Positions 1 through 5,077 of a stretch of DNA of 5,077 nucleotides are shown one piece after another (the first letter of the stretch is position 1; the number at the start of each line of letters is the position of its first letter). The stretch is from an uncultured Bacteroidota bacterium (GTDB lineage Bacteria; Bacteroidota; Bacteroidia; Flavobacteriales; Flavobacteriaceae), in the NCBI GenBank assembly GCA_903920835.1, contig CAIXNQ010000134.1:1-5077 (forward strand), given 5' to 3'. Made by a program: the position numbers and the translations under genes. The notes below the pieces were generated by a model. The model worked only from the letters and a program-made list of their open reading frames with translations, was not told the DNA's origin and did not search any database.

Positions 1-78
1 ACAACCCATTTGAAAGACGGATTTTATTCAAAAAAGGTAGCCGATTGACAAACCATCTTTGACAGCAACTTCAATCTA

Positions 79-99
79 AATAACTTATTTTTAGTTATT
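79..99. other. Weak AT-rich hairpin in the left gene-free flank
   Basis: AATAACT (79-85) and AGTTATT (93-99) form a perfect 7-bp stem around a 7-nt loop that is mostly T. It lies downstream of the minus-strand HTH gene, so it could act as a weak 3' hairpin for that transcript. There is no G+C-rich stem and no clear U-tract after it on either strand, so a real terminator is doubtful. Nothing else was found in 1-152. Confidence 0.25.
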
Positions 100-152
100 A
101 CATATTCTCGATAAATCACTCTTCCCCTATGCTATTTCACTAAAAACTAAAA

Positions 153-491
153 TCATTTTTGCAACGTTTTGGCAAGATCTTTAAGCTCTTGAAAAGTCAT
201 TTCGCTAAAAGTTTCAGAAATGTTTTTAATGTTTTCAGTGCTTCGCAATCCGTTTAGCGGATTTTTTTCAGGATAAATTTTATCTTTATCAGGCTTCCAT
301 TCTAAAAAATCATTTGGCTCACAAAGCAACAGCAAACACAACCGCTCGATATGCTCCAATCGGAGCACTTTTACTTTGTTATTAATAATCAAATTAGAAG
401 TTCGCCCGCTAAAACCATTCTTCACCATAAAAGAATAAGGTTTATTAATCCCTCGAAGCTCAAAAATTGGTTTAATATTAAATTTCAACAT
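153..491 (-). CDS. XRE/HTH_26-type small DNA-binding regulator
   Basis: This encodes a 112-residue cytoplasmic protein that resembles the small Cro/CI-like (HTH_26, YozG-like) transcriptional regulators common in Bacteroidota. Residues 1-66 make the helical DNA-binding domain. It opens with the family-typical MLKFNIKPIFELRGI and closes with CEPNDFLEWKPD (57-68), the usual end of the fifth helix. Residues 77-112 are a polar, probably helical tail (SEMTFQELKDLAKTL) that may serve dimerisation. The reading frame stays open to an ATG at 569. The start at 491 is preferred because family members begin at this Met and because the candidate -7 box (558-565) lies inside the longer reading. The gene diverges from the HEPN/MNT pair, with the 21-bp array between them. 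A perfect inverted repeat near -33 suggests autoregulation. The family call rests on pattern recognition; the target genes are unknown. Confidence 0.8.
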   Translation of the reverse strand: MLKFNIKPIFELRGINKPYSFMVKNGFSGRTSNLIINNKVKVLRLEHIERLCLLLLCEPNDFLEWKPDKDKIYPEKNPLNGLRSTENIKNISETFSEMTFQELKDLAKTLQK

Positions 492-557
492 ATTAATATC
501 ATATTTTAAATTACTACTTATTAGATAAATTAGATTTAGTTGACTAAAAAAAGCATT

Positions 558-565
558 CAAATATA
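558..565 (-). promoter_or_regulatory. Candidate Bacteroidota -7 box for the HTH gene
   Basis: On the minus strand this reads TATATTTG, a perfect match to the Bacteroidota sigma-A -7 consensus TAnnTTTG. The -33 element is weak: the best match is TTAG, 20 bp upstream. Transcription would start near 551-553, giving a leader of about 60 nt before the ATG at 491. This favours the shorter protein start. Confidence 0.5.
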
Positions 566-575
566 ACAAAAAAGT

Positions 576-591
576 AATTAGTTTACTAATT
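576..591. promoter_or_regulatory. Perfect inverted repeat at the -33 region, possible operator
   Basis: AATTAGT, a TT spacer, then ACTAATT form a perfect 7+7 bp inverted repeat. It starts 11 bp upstream of the HTH gene's -7 box and covers the -33 region, where a bound dimer would block transcription. A half-site, AATTAG, recurs at about 528-533 in the leader. The geometry fits autorepression by the downstream HTH protein. AT-rich DNA yields such palindromes by chance, so the call is tentative. Confidence 0.35.
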
Positions 592-835
592 TAGGAAACA
601 AAAATAGTCTTTTAGGAATATTATTAAGTACCTAATGAATACAATGAAGTATCTAATGAATACAATGACGTATCTTAAGAAAGCAAAGAGGTCTTCAAGG
701 AATACGATGAAACACCCAAGGAATATGATGAACTATTTAAAGTAAACAACAAATTATCTTAAGAATATAATTAAACATATTATGAAATAAATTATGCGTT
801 TTAGGAAAGTTTTTTTGTTATTTAAAGAAATAAAA
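584..835. repeat. Degenerate 21-bp tandem repeat array, 12 units
   Basis: Twelve consecutive 21-bp units start at 584, 605, 626, 647, 668, 689, 710, 731, 752, 773, 794 and 815, with no indels. The consensus over unit positions 4-21 is about TATCTTAAGAATACAATG. Units 626 and 647 differ at one base; units toward both ends are much more diverged. Despite that decay, unit positions 10 (A), 12 (G) and 14 (A) are identical in all 12 units, and position 13 is A in 11. Two further 21-bp steps leftward (563 and 542) also carry A10/G12/A14, but the rest of those units does not match. A period of 21 bp is two helical turns, so the conserved core recurs on one DNA face. The period is also divisible by three; the frame from 608 reads as degenerate heptads close to KYLKNTM up to a stop at 743-745. 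The array lies between the divergent HTH and HEPN/MNT genes. Its function is unknown. Confidence 0.8.
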
Positions 836-993
836 ACAAATTATAGATGATTTTATAGATGTCTGTTTAATAAATCGGCAATAGTTTTTCGATTTCTTCA
901 ATAAATTAAATTGTTTATTTTAGCAAAAAATAATTATAGCATTTAGTGTTTATTAATTTATTTGCCTTTGTTCCAAACATATTTGTTAATTAT
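836..993. other. Gene-free AT-rich leader before the HEPN gene
   Basis: This is the rest of the 502-bp gap between the HTH start and the HEPN start. No RNA gene or reading frame of useful length was found. Weak -7-like matches to TAnnTTTG are TTTATTTG at 957-964 and CATATTTG at 978-985. Each has one mismatch, and neither has a TTTG about 19 bp upstream, so the HEPN/MNT promoter is not resolved. It may lie further left, within the repeat array. Confidence 0.5.
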
Positions 994-1425
994 ATGAACT
1001 CAATCGACACCGCTTATTTAGAACGTTGCATCAGCACATTAGACAAAGCATTTGGTTTGTTACAACAATCCAAAGTTGACGAAATTGATTATGATATGTA
1101 TCGTTCCGCATGCGTGAAGGAGTATGAAATAATAATCGAACAATGTGGCAAATTGCTTAGAAAATGTTTAAAACCATATTATCATTCTTCAAAAGCGGTG
1201 GACCAATTATATTTTAAAGAAGTTTTTAAACAATGTGCTTTGAGGAGCATTATTGACATTGAACTTTGCGAACGGTTTCTGGAATATCGAGATAATAAAA
1301 ACAATACTGCACCTGATTATGGCGTGAACTTTGCACAAGAAACGTTATTGTTACTGCCTAAATTTATAAACGATGCCGCTTTAATCACAGCAGCCATTAA
1401 CAAACAAAACAATGATACTCCGTAA
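994..1425 (+). CDS. HEPN-fold nucleotidyltransferase-partner protein (HI0074 family), degenerate active motif
   Basis: This encodes a 143-residue, all-helical, cytoplasmic protein of the HI0074 'nucleotidyltransferase substrate-binding' family, part of the HEPN superfamily. Such proteins form a complex with a minimal nucleotidyltransferase. Characterised HEPN/MNT modules act as toxin-antitoxin pairs: the HEPN RNase uses an RX4H motif, and MNT adenylylates the Tyr of RX4HXY to silence it. Here the motif region is YRDNKNNTAPDYG (residues 98-110). Family members usually have YRDNRNxTAHDYG, so the catalytic Arg is Lys102 and the catalytic His is Pro107, while Tyr109 is kept. Each change is one base from the expected codon (AAA from AGA, CCT from CAT). 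Nuclease activity is therefore unlikely; the protein may be a structural or substrate-binding partner only, or a disarmed toxin. Start: ATG 994 is preferred over a GTG at 946, because the extra 16 residues look unlike the family. The gene overlaps the MNT gene by 14 nt. Confidence 0.85.
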   Translation: MNSIDTAYLERCISTLDKAFGLLQQSKVDEIDYDMYRSACVKEYEIIIEQCGKLLRKCLKPYYHSSKAVDQLYFKEVFKQCALRSIIDIELCERFLEYRDNKNNTAPDYGVNFAQETLLLLPKFINDAALITAAINKQNNDTP

Positions 1426-1717
1426 TAAAGATAGAGAACGTTTACTAGCTATTTTTGAAACTTCGCCAGTGCCAATAGAGGTTTGGGCGTATGGCAGCAG
1501 AGTGAATGGCAGTGCTCACGAAGGAAGCGATTTAGACTTGGTGATTAGAACTTCCGCAACTCAAAAATTGCCTATTGAGGTTTATCTGAATCTTAAAGAA
1601 ACTATCCGAGAATGCAACGTTCCTATTGTTGTAGAACTTTTTGATTGGGACAGGTTGCCACCAAGTTTTCATAAAATCATTGAAGCGCAACACGAAGTTT
1701 TGTTTAGCAACCTCTAA
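1412..1717 (+). CDS. Minimal nucleotidyltransferase (MNT domain, HI0073/MntA-like)
   Basis: This is a complete 101-residue protein, the usual size for a minimal nucleotidyltransferase of the DNA polymerase beta superfamily. The signature GSRVNGSAHEGSDLDL (residues 28-43) fits GSxxxGxxxxxSDxDL, with Asp40 and Asp42 as the metal-binding pair. The third carboxylate on the following strand appears to be Glu75 in VVELFDW, where many relatives have Asp. The protein is expected to transfer nucleotidyl groups, probably AMP, to its HEPN partner; in characterised MntA proteins this is the antitoxin activity. The start overlaps the end of the HEPN gene by 14 nt, which implies co-transcription and probably translational coupling. 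All motifs needed for catalysis look intact, in contrast to the partner. The family call is secure; the antitoxin role is inferred. Confidence 0.88.
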   Translation: MILRNKDRERLLAIFETSPVPIEVWAYGSRVNGSAHEGSDLDLVIRTSATQKLPIEVYLNLKETIRECNVPIVVELFDWDRLPPSFHKIIEAQHEVLFSNL

Positions 1718-1778
1718 ATGATTTTAACGGACCGAAAGAAGGCTTTAAAAACCCAGACAAAGAATAAAAACTTCAAAT

Positions 1779-2468
1779 TTATTTCAACAACAACGGCAAA
1801 ACATCAACAATAGAATCTAGCGTTTTGAAATTGGGATGTTCTACTTTGTGGTCAATCTTTTCGTGTTCCCAAGTGGTGTGAAACGGAATATGAACCGCAT
1901 GACCACCAATAGCAAGCACTGGCAAAACATCGGATTTTAAAGAATTTCCTATCATAAAAAATTCTTCGGGTGCAATTTCTAGTCGTGTCAATAACTTTTG
2001 ATAATTCACTTCTTGCTTGTCGGCCATGACTTCAATATGATGAAAATAATACCCCAAACCCGAGCGATGCAGTTTGCTTTGTTGGTCTTTCAAATCGCCT
2101 TTTGTAGCAACAATCAGTTTATATTTTCCGTGCAATGCGGCTAAAGTAGCTTCAACACCATCGAGCAATTCAATGGGTTTTTCGAGTAGTTCTTTTCCAA
2201 AGGCAATAATTTTTTCAATTACATCTATTGAGATTGTTTTGTTTGAAATTTGCATCGCAGCCTCAATCATTGACAAGATATAACCTTTAATTCCGTAGCC
2301 ATAAAGTGGTAAATTTTGAATTTCGATTCTAAACAATTCTTGCGACAAGCCTTGCTGCGACAAATAATCGCTCATCAATGCACAGAATTTTTGTTCGGTT
2401 TCTTGAAAATAAGGCTCGTTTACAAAAAGTGTATCATCGGCATCAAAAGCAATAACTTTCAGACTCAT
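1779..2468 (-). CDS. HAD-superfamily hydrolase (phosphatase-like, COG1011 type)
   Basis: This is a complete 229-residue cytoplasmic protein with all four HAD motifs. Motif I is FDADDTL, with nucleophile Asp9 and acid/base Asp11. Motif II is Thr122 in VATKGD. Motif III is probably Lys151 in MADKQEVNY. Motif IV is IGNSLKSD, ending at Asp180. A helical C1-type cap lies between motifs I and II (about residues 15-100). These enzymes hydrolyse phosphate esters through an aspartyl-phosphate intermediate. The substrate cannot be read from the sequence; sugar phosphates, nucleotides or phosphoglycolate are all possible for the family. The gene converges on the MNT gene, 61 bp apart with no clear terminator between them, and diverges from rlhA. 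A perfect -7 box lies at 2503-2510, about 30 nt before the ATG. Confidence 0.9.
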   Translation of the reverse strand: MSLKVIAFDADDTLFVNEPYFQETEQKFCALMSDYLSQQGLSQELFRIEIQNLPLYGYGIKGYILSMIEAAMQISNKTISIDVIEKIIAFGKELLEKPIELLDGVEATLAALHGKYKLIVATKGDLKDQQSKLHRSGLGYYFHHIEVMADKQEVNYQKLLTRLEIAPEEFFMIGNSLKSDVLPVLAIGGHAVHIPFHTTWEHEKIDHKVEHPNFKTLDSIVDVLPLLLK

Positions 2469-2502
2469 AAAGCGGGAGGTTTTAGATTAAATTCAATGTC
2501 CA

Positions 2503-2510
2503 CAAAGCTA
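2503..2510 (-). promoter_or_regulatory. Candidate -7 box for the HAD hydrolase gene
   Basis: On the minus strand this reads TAGCTTTG, a perfect match to TAnnTTTG. At 19-bp spacing the -33 position holds only TTTT from a run of eight T, so that element is imperfect. Transcription would begin near 2496-2498, leaving a leader of about 30 nt before the ATG at 2468. Confidence 0.5.
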
Positions 2511-2573
2511 ATCAACTTGTGCCATAAAAAAAATTGCGGCAACAAATAGTAATGTTCTATAAAATAGATGAAA

Positions 2574-2604
2574 TTTGTGCGCTTTTATATGACAAATTAT
2601 TTTG
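2574..2604 (+). promoter_or_regulatory. rlhA: Candidate Bacteroidota promoter for rlhA
   Basis: TTTG at 2574-2577, a 19-bp spacer, then TTATTTTG at 2597-2604. Compared with the TTTG-N19-TAnnTTTG consensus, the spacing is exact and only the second base of the -7 box is off. Transcription would start near 2610, giving a leader of about 18 nt before the ATG at 2628, with no Shine-Dalgarno sequence, as is normal in this phylum. Confidence 0.5.
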
Positions 2605-2627
2605 TCTGTAGATTTAACCCAACATAA

Positions 2628-4490
2628 ATGAAAAAGAAAATCGAAATTTTGGCACCTGCCAAAGATTTAATTCAAGGAATTGCCGCCATCAATAGTGGTG
2701 CCGACGCAGTTTATATCGGTGCACCTCAGTTTGGCGCACGCTCAAATGCCAACAATTCTATTGAAGATGTTGCCGAATTGGTTCGCTACGCACATTTGTT
2801 TTATGCCCAAGTTTTTGTAGTCATCAACACGATTCTTTATGACAACGAACTCGAAACGTGCCGAAAAATGATTTGGGAACTTTATAACATTGGTGTCGAT
2901 GCTTTAATTGTTCAAGACATGGCAATTCTAGAAATGGATTTGCCGCCCATAGTACTTCATGCCAGTACGCAAGCCAACAATAGGGACGCTAACAAAATTA
3001 AATTCTTAAAAGAAGCTGGACTCAAAAGGGTTGTTTTAGCAAGAGAGTTAAATCTTCACCAAATTAAGGAAATTAGCGATGCTTCAGACGTTGAATTGGA
3101 GTTTTTTGTCACTGGAGCTTTGTGTGTTTCTTTCAGCGGCAATTGCTATATGAGTGTTGCCAATGGCGAACGTTCTGCCAACCGAGGTTCGTGTGCACAA
3201 AATTGTCGATTGCCTTATAATTTGATTGATGGCAACGGTGATACGCTCATTAAAAACAGTCACTTGCTTTCGATTAAAGATTTTGATGTTAGTGACCAAA
3301 TCCCGAATCTAATCAAAGCGGGGATTGTTTCTTTCAAAATAGAAGGACGTTTGAAAGATATTGTTTACGTAAAAAACAACGTGTCTTTTCTTCGACAAAA
3401 ACTAGACGCTTTCTTGCTCGAAAATGAGGAACAATTCACCAAAGCTTCATCGGGAACTTGCAGTTTTACGTTTGATGCAGCCCTGAATAGAACCTTCAAC
3501 AGAGGTTATACCGATTATTTTGTAAACGAAAGACACCAATCGATTGGATCGTGGGAGAGTCCGAAATCAAAAGGACAGTACATCGGCAAATTGATTCAAA
3601 CTATTGGAAATGCTTATGAAATCGAAAACGGAAATTTGCTCAACAACGGCGATGGACTTTGCTTTATAAATGACAGCAACGAAGCCGACGGAATTTATGT
3701 CAACCGTGCCGAAAACGGAATGGTGTATCCGAATGTTTTGAAAGAAATCAAGCCCGGAACGTTCATTTATCGCAATAACGATGCGGCATTTATTAAACTT
3801 GTAGAAAAAGAAGACAGCGCCGTCAGAAAAATCAGCACCGATTTGCTACTGATTGAAACCGAAACAGGCTTTGAACTTATTGCCACTGACGAAGACCGAA
3901 ACGTGAGCACCGTAAAGCTTGACCACCCGAAAGAACGCACCAAAAACAACGAATCGATAATTGAAAATATAAAAACACAACTCAACAAAACAGGTTTCAC
4001 ACCATTTACTGCCAAAACGATTACGGTTCAATTTTCTGAAAACTGGTTTTTGCCTATTTCAAAAATTAACGAAATGCGTAGAACAGTCTTTGAACAATTG
4101 GTGGCAACTCGACTTGAAAATTATCACCGAGAAGAGCAACCCATTGTTAAAACCAATCATCCATATCCAGAAACGCAGCTTGATTTTACGTATAATGTAG
4201 CCAACAAATTGGCCCGAAAATTCTATGAACGTCATGGCGTGACCGAGATAGAAAAAGCTTTTGAACTGCAATGGGATCCAGGAAAATCGCGCGTAATGAC
4301 CACCAAATATTGCATTAAATATGAACTCGAAAAGTGTCCGAAATATCACAAAGATACTTTGGGCGTAAAGGTCAAAGAGCCTCTAGTCTTGAAACAAGGC
4401 GAACTCGAATATAAACTGAAATTCAACTGCAAACCTTGCGAGATGGAGATTTGGGAAAAAGACGCCGAGTTTGAAATTGAAGAAGATTAA
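2628..4490 (+). CDS. rlhA: 23S rRNA C2501 5-hydroxycytidine synthase RlhA (peptidase U32 family)
   Basis: This is a complete 620-residue protein, slightly shorter than E. coli RlhA/YdcP (about 650), mainly at the C-terminus. RlhA hydroxylates C2501 of 23S rRNA near the peptidyl-transferase centre; in E. coli the modification also depends on prephenate biosynthesis and iron-related genes. The N-terminal U32 barrel starts with EILAPAKD and GADAVYIG. The U32 signature ExFxxGALCxxxxGxCxxS is exact at 158-176. Cys166, Cys173, Cys189 and Cys193 are likely metal or Fe-S ligands. RSANRGSCAQNCRLPY (182-197), FKIEGR (236-241) and DYFVN (296-300) follow. The C-terminal part has a second Cys set: C562 and C570 (KYCIKYELEKCPK), then C601 and C604 (FNCKPCEM), which I recall as matching RlhA. 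This long C-terminal region separates it from the shorter tRNA hydroxylase TrhP (about 450 residues). It is still often annotated as a collagenase-like protease, probably wrongly. It appears monocistronic. Confidence 0.92.
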   Translation: MKKKIEILAPAKDLIQGIAAINSGADAVYIGAPQFGARSNANNSIEDVAELVRYAHLFYAQVFVVINTILYDNELETCRKMIWELYNIGVDALIVQDMAILEMDLPPIVLHASTQANNRDANKIKFLKEAGLKRVVLARELNLHQIKEISDASDVELEFFVTGALCVSFSGNCYMSVANGERSANRGSCAQNCRLPYNLIDGNGDTLIKNSHLLSIKDFDVSDQIPNLIKAGIVSFKIEGRLKDIVYVKNNVSFLRQKLDAFLLENEEQFTKASSGTCSFTFDAALNRTFNRGYTDYFVNERHQSIGSWESPKSKGQYIGKLIQTIGNAYEIENGNLLNNGDGLCFINDSNEADGIYVNRAENGMVYPNVLKEIKPGTFIYRNNDAAFIKLVEKEDSAVRKISTDLLLIETETGFELIATDEDRNVSTVKLDHPKERTKNNESIIENIKTQLNKTGFTPFTAKTITVQFSENWFLPISKINEMRRTVFEQLVATRLENYHREEQPIVKTNHPYPETQLDFTYNVANKLARKFYERHGVTEIEKAFELQWDPGKSRVMTTKYCIKYELEKCPKYHKDTLGVKVKEPLVLKQGELEYKLKFNCKPCEMEIWEKDAEFEIEED

Positions 4491-4566
4491 GTTTCTTGTT
4501 ATTCTTATGCGTCTTTTCCTAAAATATTTTTTTTTTATAAATAGATAAAATAATTAGAAAGAAGAT

Positions 4567-4574
4567 TACTTTTG
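4567..4574 (+). promoter_or_regulatory. Candidate -7 box for the SDR gene
   Basis: TACTTTTG is a perfect match to TAnnTTTG. No TTTG or TTG sits at the -33 position, so the evidence is partial. A run of ten T (4527-4536) lies upstream. The start would be near 4580, about 27 nt before the ATG at 4607. It suggests that the SDR gene has its own promoter, separate from rlhA. Confidence 0.4.
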
Positions 4575-4606
4575 AAGCTAAATCATTAAAAAAGATTAAA
4601 ATACAA

Positions 4607-5077
4607 ATGAATAAAAACATCATAATCACTGGAACCTCTCGCGGAATTGGACTGGAATTGGCTTTGCAATTTGCCAATGCAGGTCATCAAGTGTTAGCGA
4701 TTTCAAGAAAAATACCACAACAATTACTTGAAAACCCAAACATAACTTGTCTGTCAATAGATATTGCGGTCGAAGACGATATGCAAAAAGTTGAAAAATT
4801 CATTTTGCAAACTTGGAAAAAAGTTGATGTTCTGATAAATAATGCGGGATGTTTGGTCAACAAACCATTTTCTCAATTGTCACAAACCGATTTTGAAAGA
4901 GTTTATAGGGTTAATGTCTTTGGACTTGCAAATCTAACGAGAACTTGTTTGCCATTTATGCAAAAAGGCAGTCATGTGGTTTCGATCAGTTCGATGGGCG
5001 GAATTCAAGGAAGCATTAAATTTGCTGGTCTTGCCGCTTATAGTTCAAGCAAAGGAGCAGTGATTACGCTTTCTGAA
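4607..5077 (+). CDS. Short-chain dehydrogenase/reductase (SDR), 3' end missing
   Basis: The first 157 residues of a classical SDR oxidoreductase; the gene continues past the window edge (family length is usually about 230-260). The Rossmann fold begins at residue 1 with strand NIIIT and the cofactor motif TGTSRGIG (8-15). NNAG is at 78-81, the structural/catalytic Asn is Asn103 (RVNVFG), the catalytic Ser is probably Ser129 (VVSISSMGG), and YSSSK (Tyr145, Lys149) is the YxxxK active site. Arg12 after the first Gly-turn and SRK at 33-35 fit NADP(H) preference, but this is a weak inference. Such enzymes oxidise or reduce alcohols and ketones; the substrate is not evident. The ATG at 4607 places the TGxxxGxG motif at the normal distance from the N-terminus. 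It lies 116 bp after rlhA with its own -7 box, so it is probably a separate transcription unit. Confidence 0.92.
   Translation, partial: MNKNIIITGTSRGIGLELALQFANAGHQVLAISRKIPQQLLENPNITCLSIDIAVEDDMQKVEKFILQTWKKVDVLINNAGCLVNKPFSQLSQTDFERVYRVNVFGLANLTRTCLPFMQKGSHVVSISSMGGIQGSIKFAGLAAYSSSKGAVITLSE

Noticed and set aside
1..62. Possible C-terminal ends of a plus-strand gene entering from the left (stop at 46-48 in one frame, 58-60 in another).
   Set aside because: Fifteen to nineteen residues with no recognisable motif, and two frames are equally possible; not enough to call a gene fragment.
492..569. A longer HTH protein starting at 569 (138 residues).
   Set aside because: The added 26 residues are hydrophobic and unlike the family, they would contain the likely promoter -7 box, and the Met at 491 matches the family's normal N-terminus.
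584..835. CRISPR array as an explanation of the regular repeats.
   Set aside because: Units are directly adjacent at 21 bp with no unique spacers, and the repeats are diverged rather than identical; no cas genes in the window.
867..905. Minus-strand fragment reading FIEEIEKLLPIY then stop, resembling a protein C-terminus.
   Set aside because: Only 12 codons between stops; chance is the simplest explanation.
1718..1778. Bidirectional terminator between the convergent MNT and HAD genes.
   Set aside because: Only a 4-bp stem (AAAG/CTTT) is visible, with no G+C-rich hairpin.
2074..4349. Several open frames of 60-100 codons antisense or out of frame within the HAD and rlhA genes.
   Set aside because: They overlap well-supported genes with intact motifs and show no domain features; they are shadow frames.
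4482..4536. Possible rlhA terminator: 5-bp stem AAGAA/TTCTT around the stop codon and a T10 run at 4527-4536.
   Set aside because: The stem is short, AT-only in its loop region and about 30 nt from the T-run; no convincing intrinsic terminator structure.

Overview
The window looks like a chromosomal segment of a Bacteroidota bacterium, most likely Flavobacteriaceae. The DNA is AT-rich, gene starts lack Shine-Dalgarno sequences, and several genes have the Bacteroidota promoter -7 box TAnnTTTG upstream. The RlhA, HAD and XRE-type proteins also read like flavobacterial sequences. This is judged from the sequence alone; no database search was made.

Layout. Positions 1-152 contain no gene that can be supported. 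Positions 153-491 (minus) encode a 112-residue helix-turn-helix regulator. It has a recognisable -7 box, and a perfect inverted repeat lies at its -33 region. Next comes a roughly 500-bp gene-free stretch holding a 12-unit, 21-bp-period degenerate tandem array (584-835). On the other side, in divergent orientation, is an overlapping two-gene pair (994-1717, plus). It encodes a HEPN-fold partner of the HI0074 family and a minimal nucleotidyltransferase (MNT). This is the HEPN/MNT arrangement known from toxin-antitoxin modules, but the RX4HXY ribonuclease motif of this HEPN protein has lost both its Arg and its His while keeping the Tyr.

The right half is ordinary housekeeping sequence. A HAD-superfamily phosphatase (1779-2468, minus) converges on the HEPN/MNT pair. 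It diverges from rlhA (2628-4490, plus), a full-length U32-family 23S rRNA cytidine hydroxylase, and the 159-bp gap between them holds a candidate promoter for each. After a 116-bp gap, a short-chain dehydrogenase/reductase begins at 4607 and runs off the window end.

How the genes work together. Only the HEPN/MNT pair is clearly a functional unit, through its 14-nt overlap and its family pairing. The HTH gene and the array may be its regulator and regulatory region, but that is inference from position. The HAD, rlhA and SDR genes look like independent transcription units. The two points most worth a second look are the degenerate HEPN active site and the 21-bp array, in which three base positions are invariant in all 12 units.
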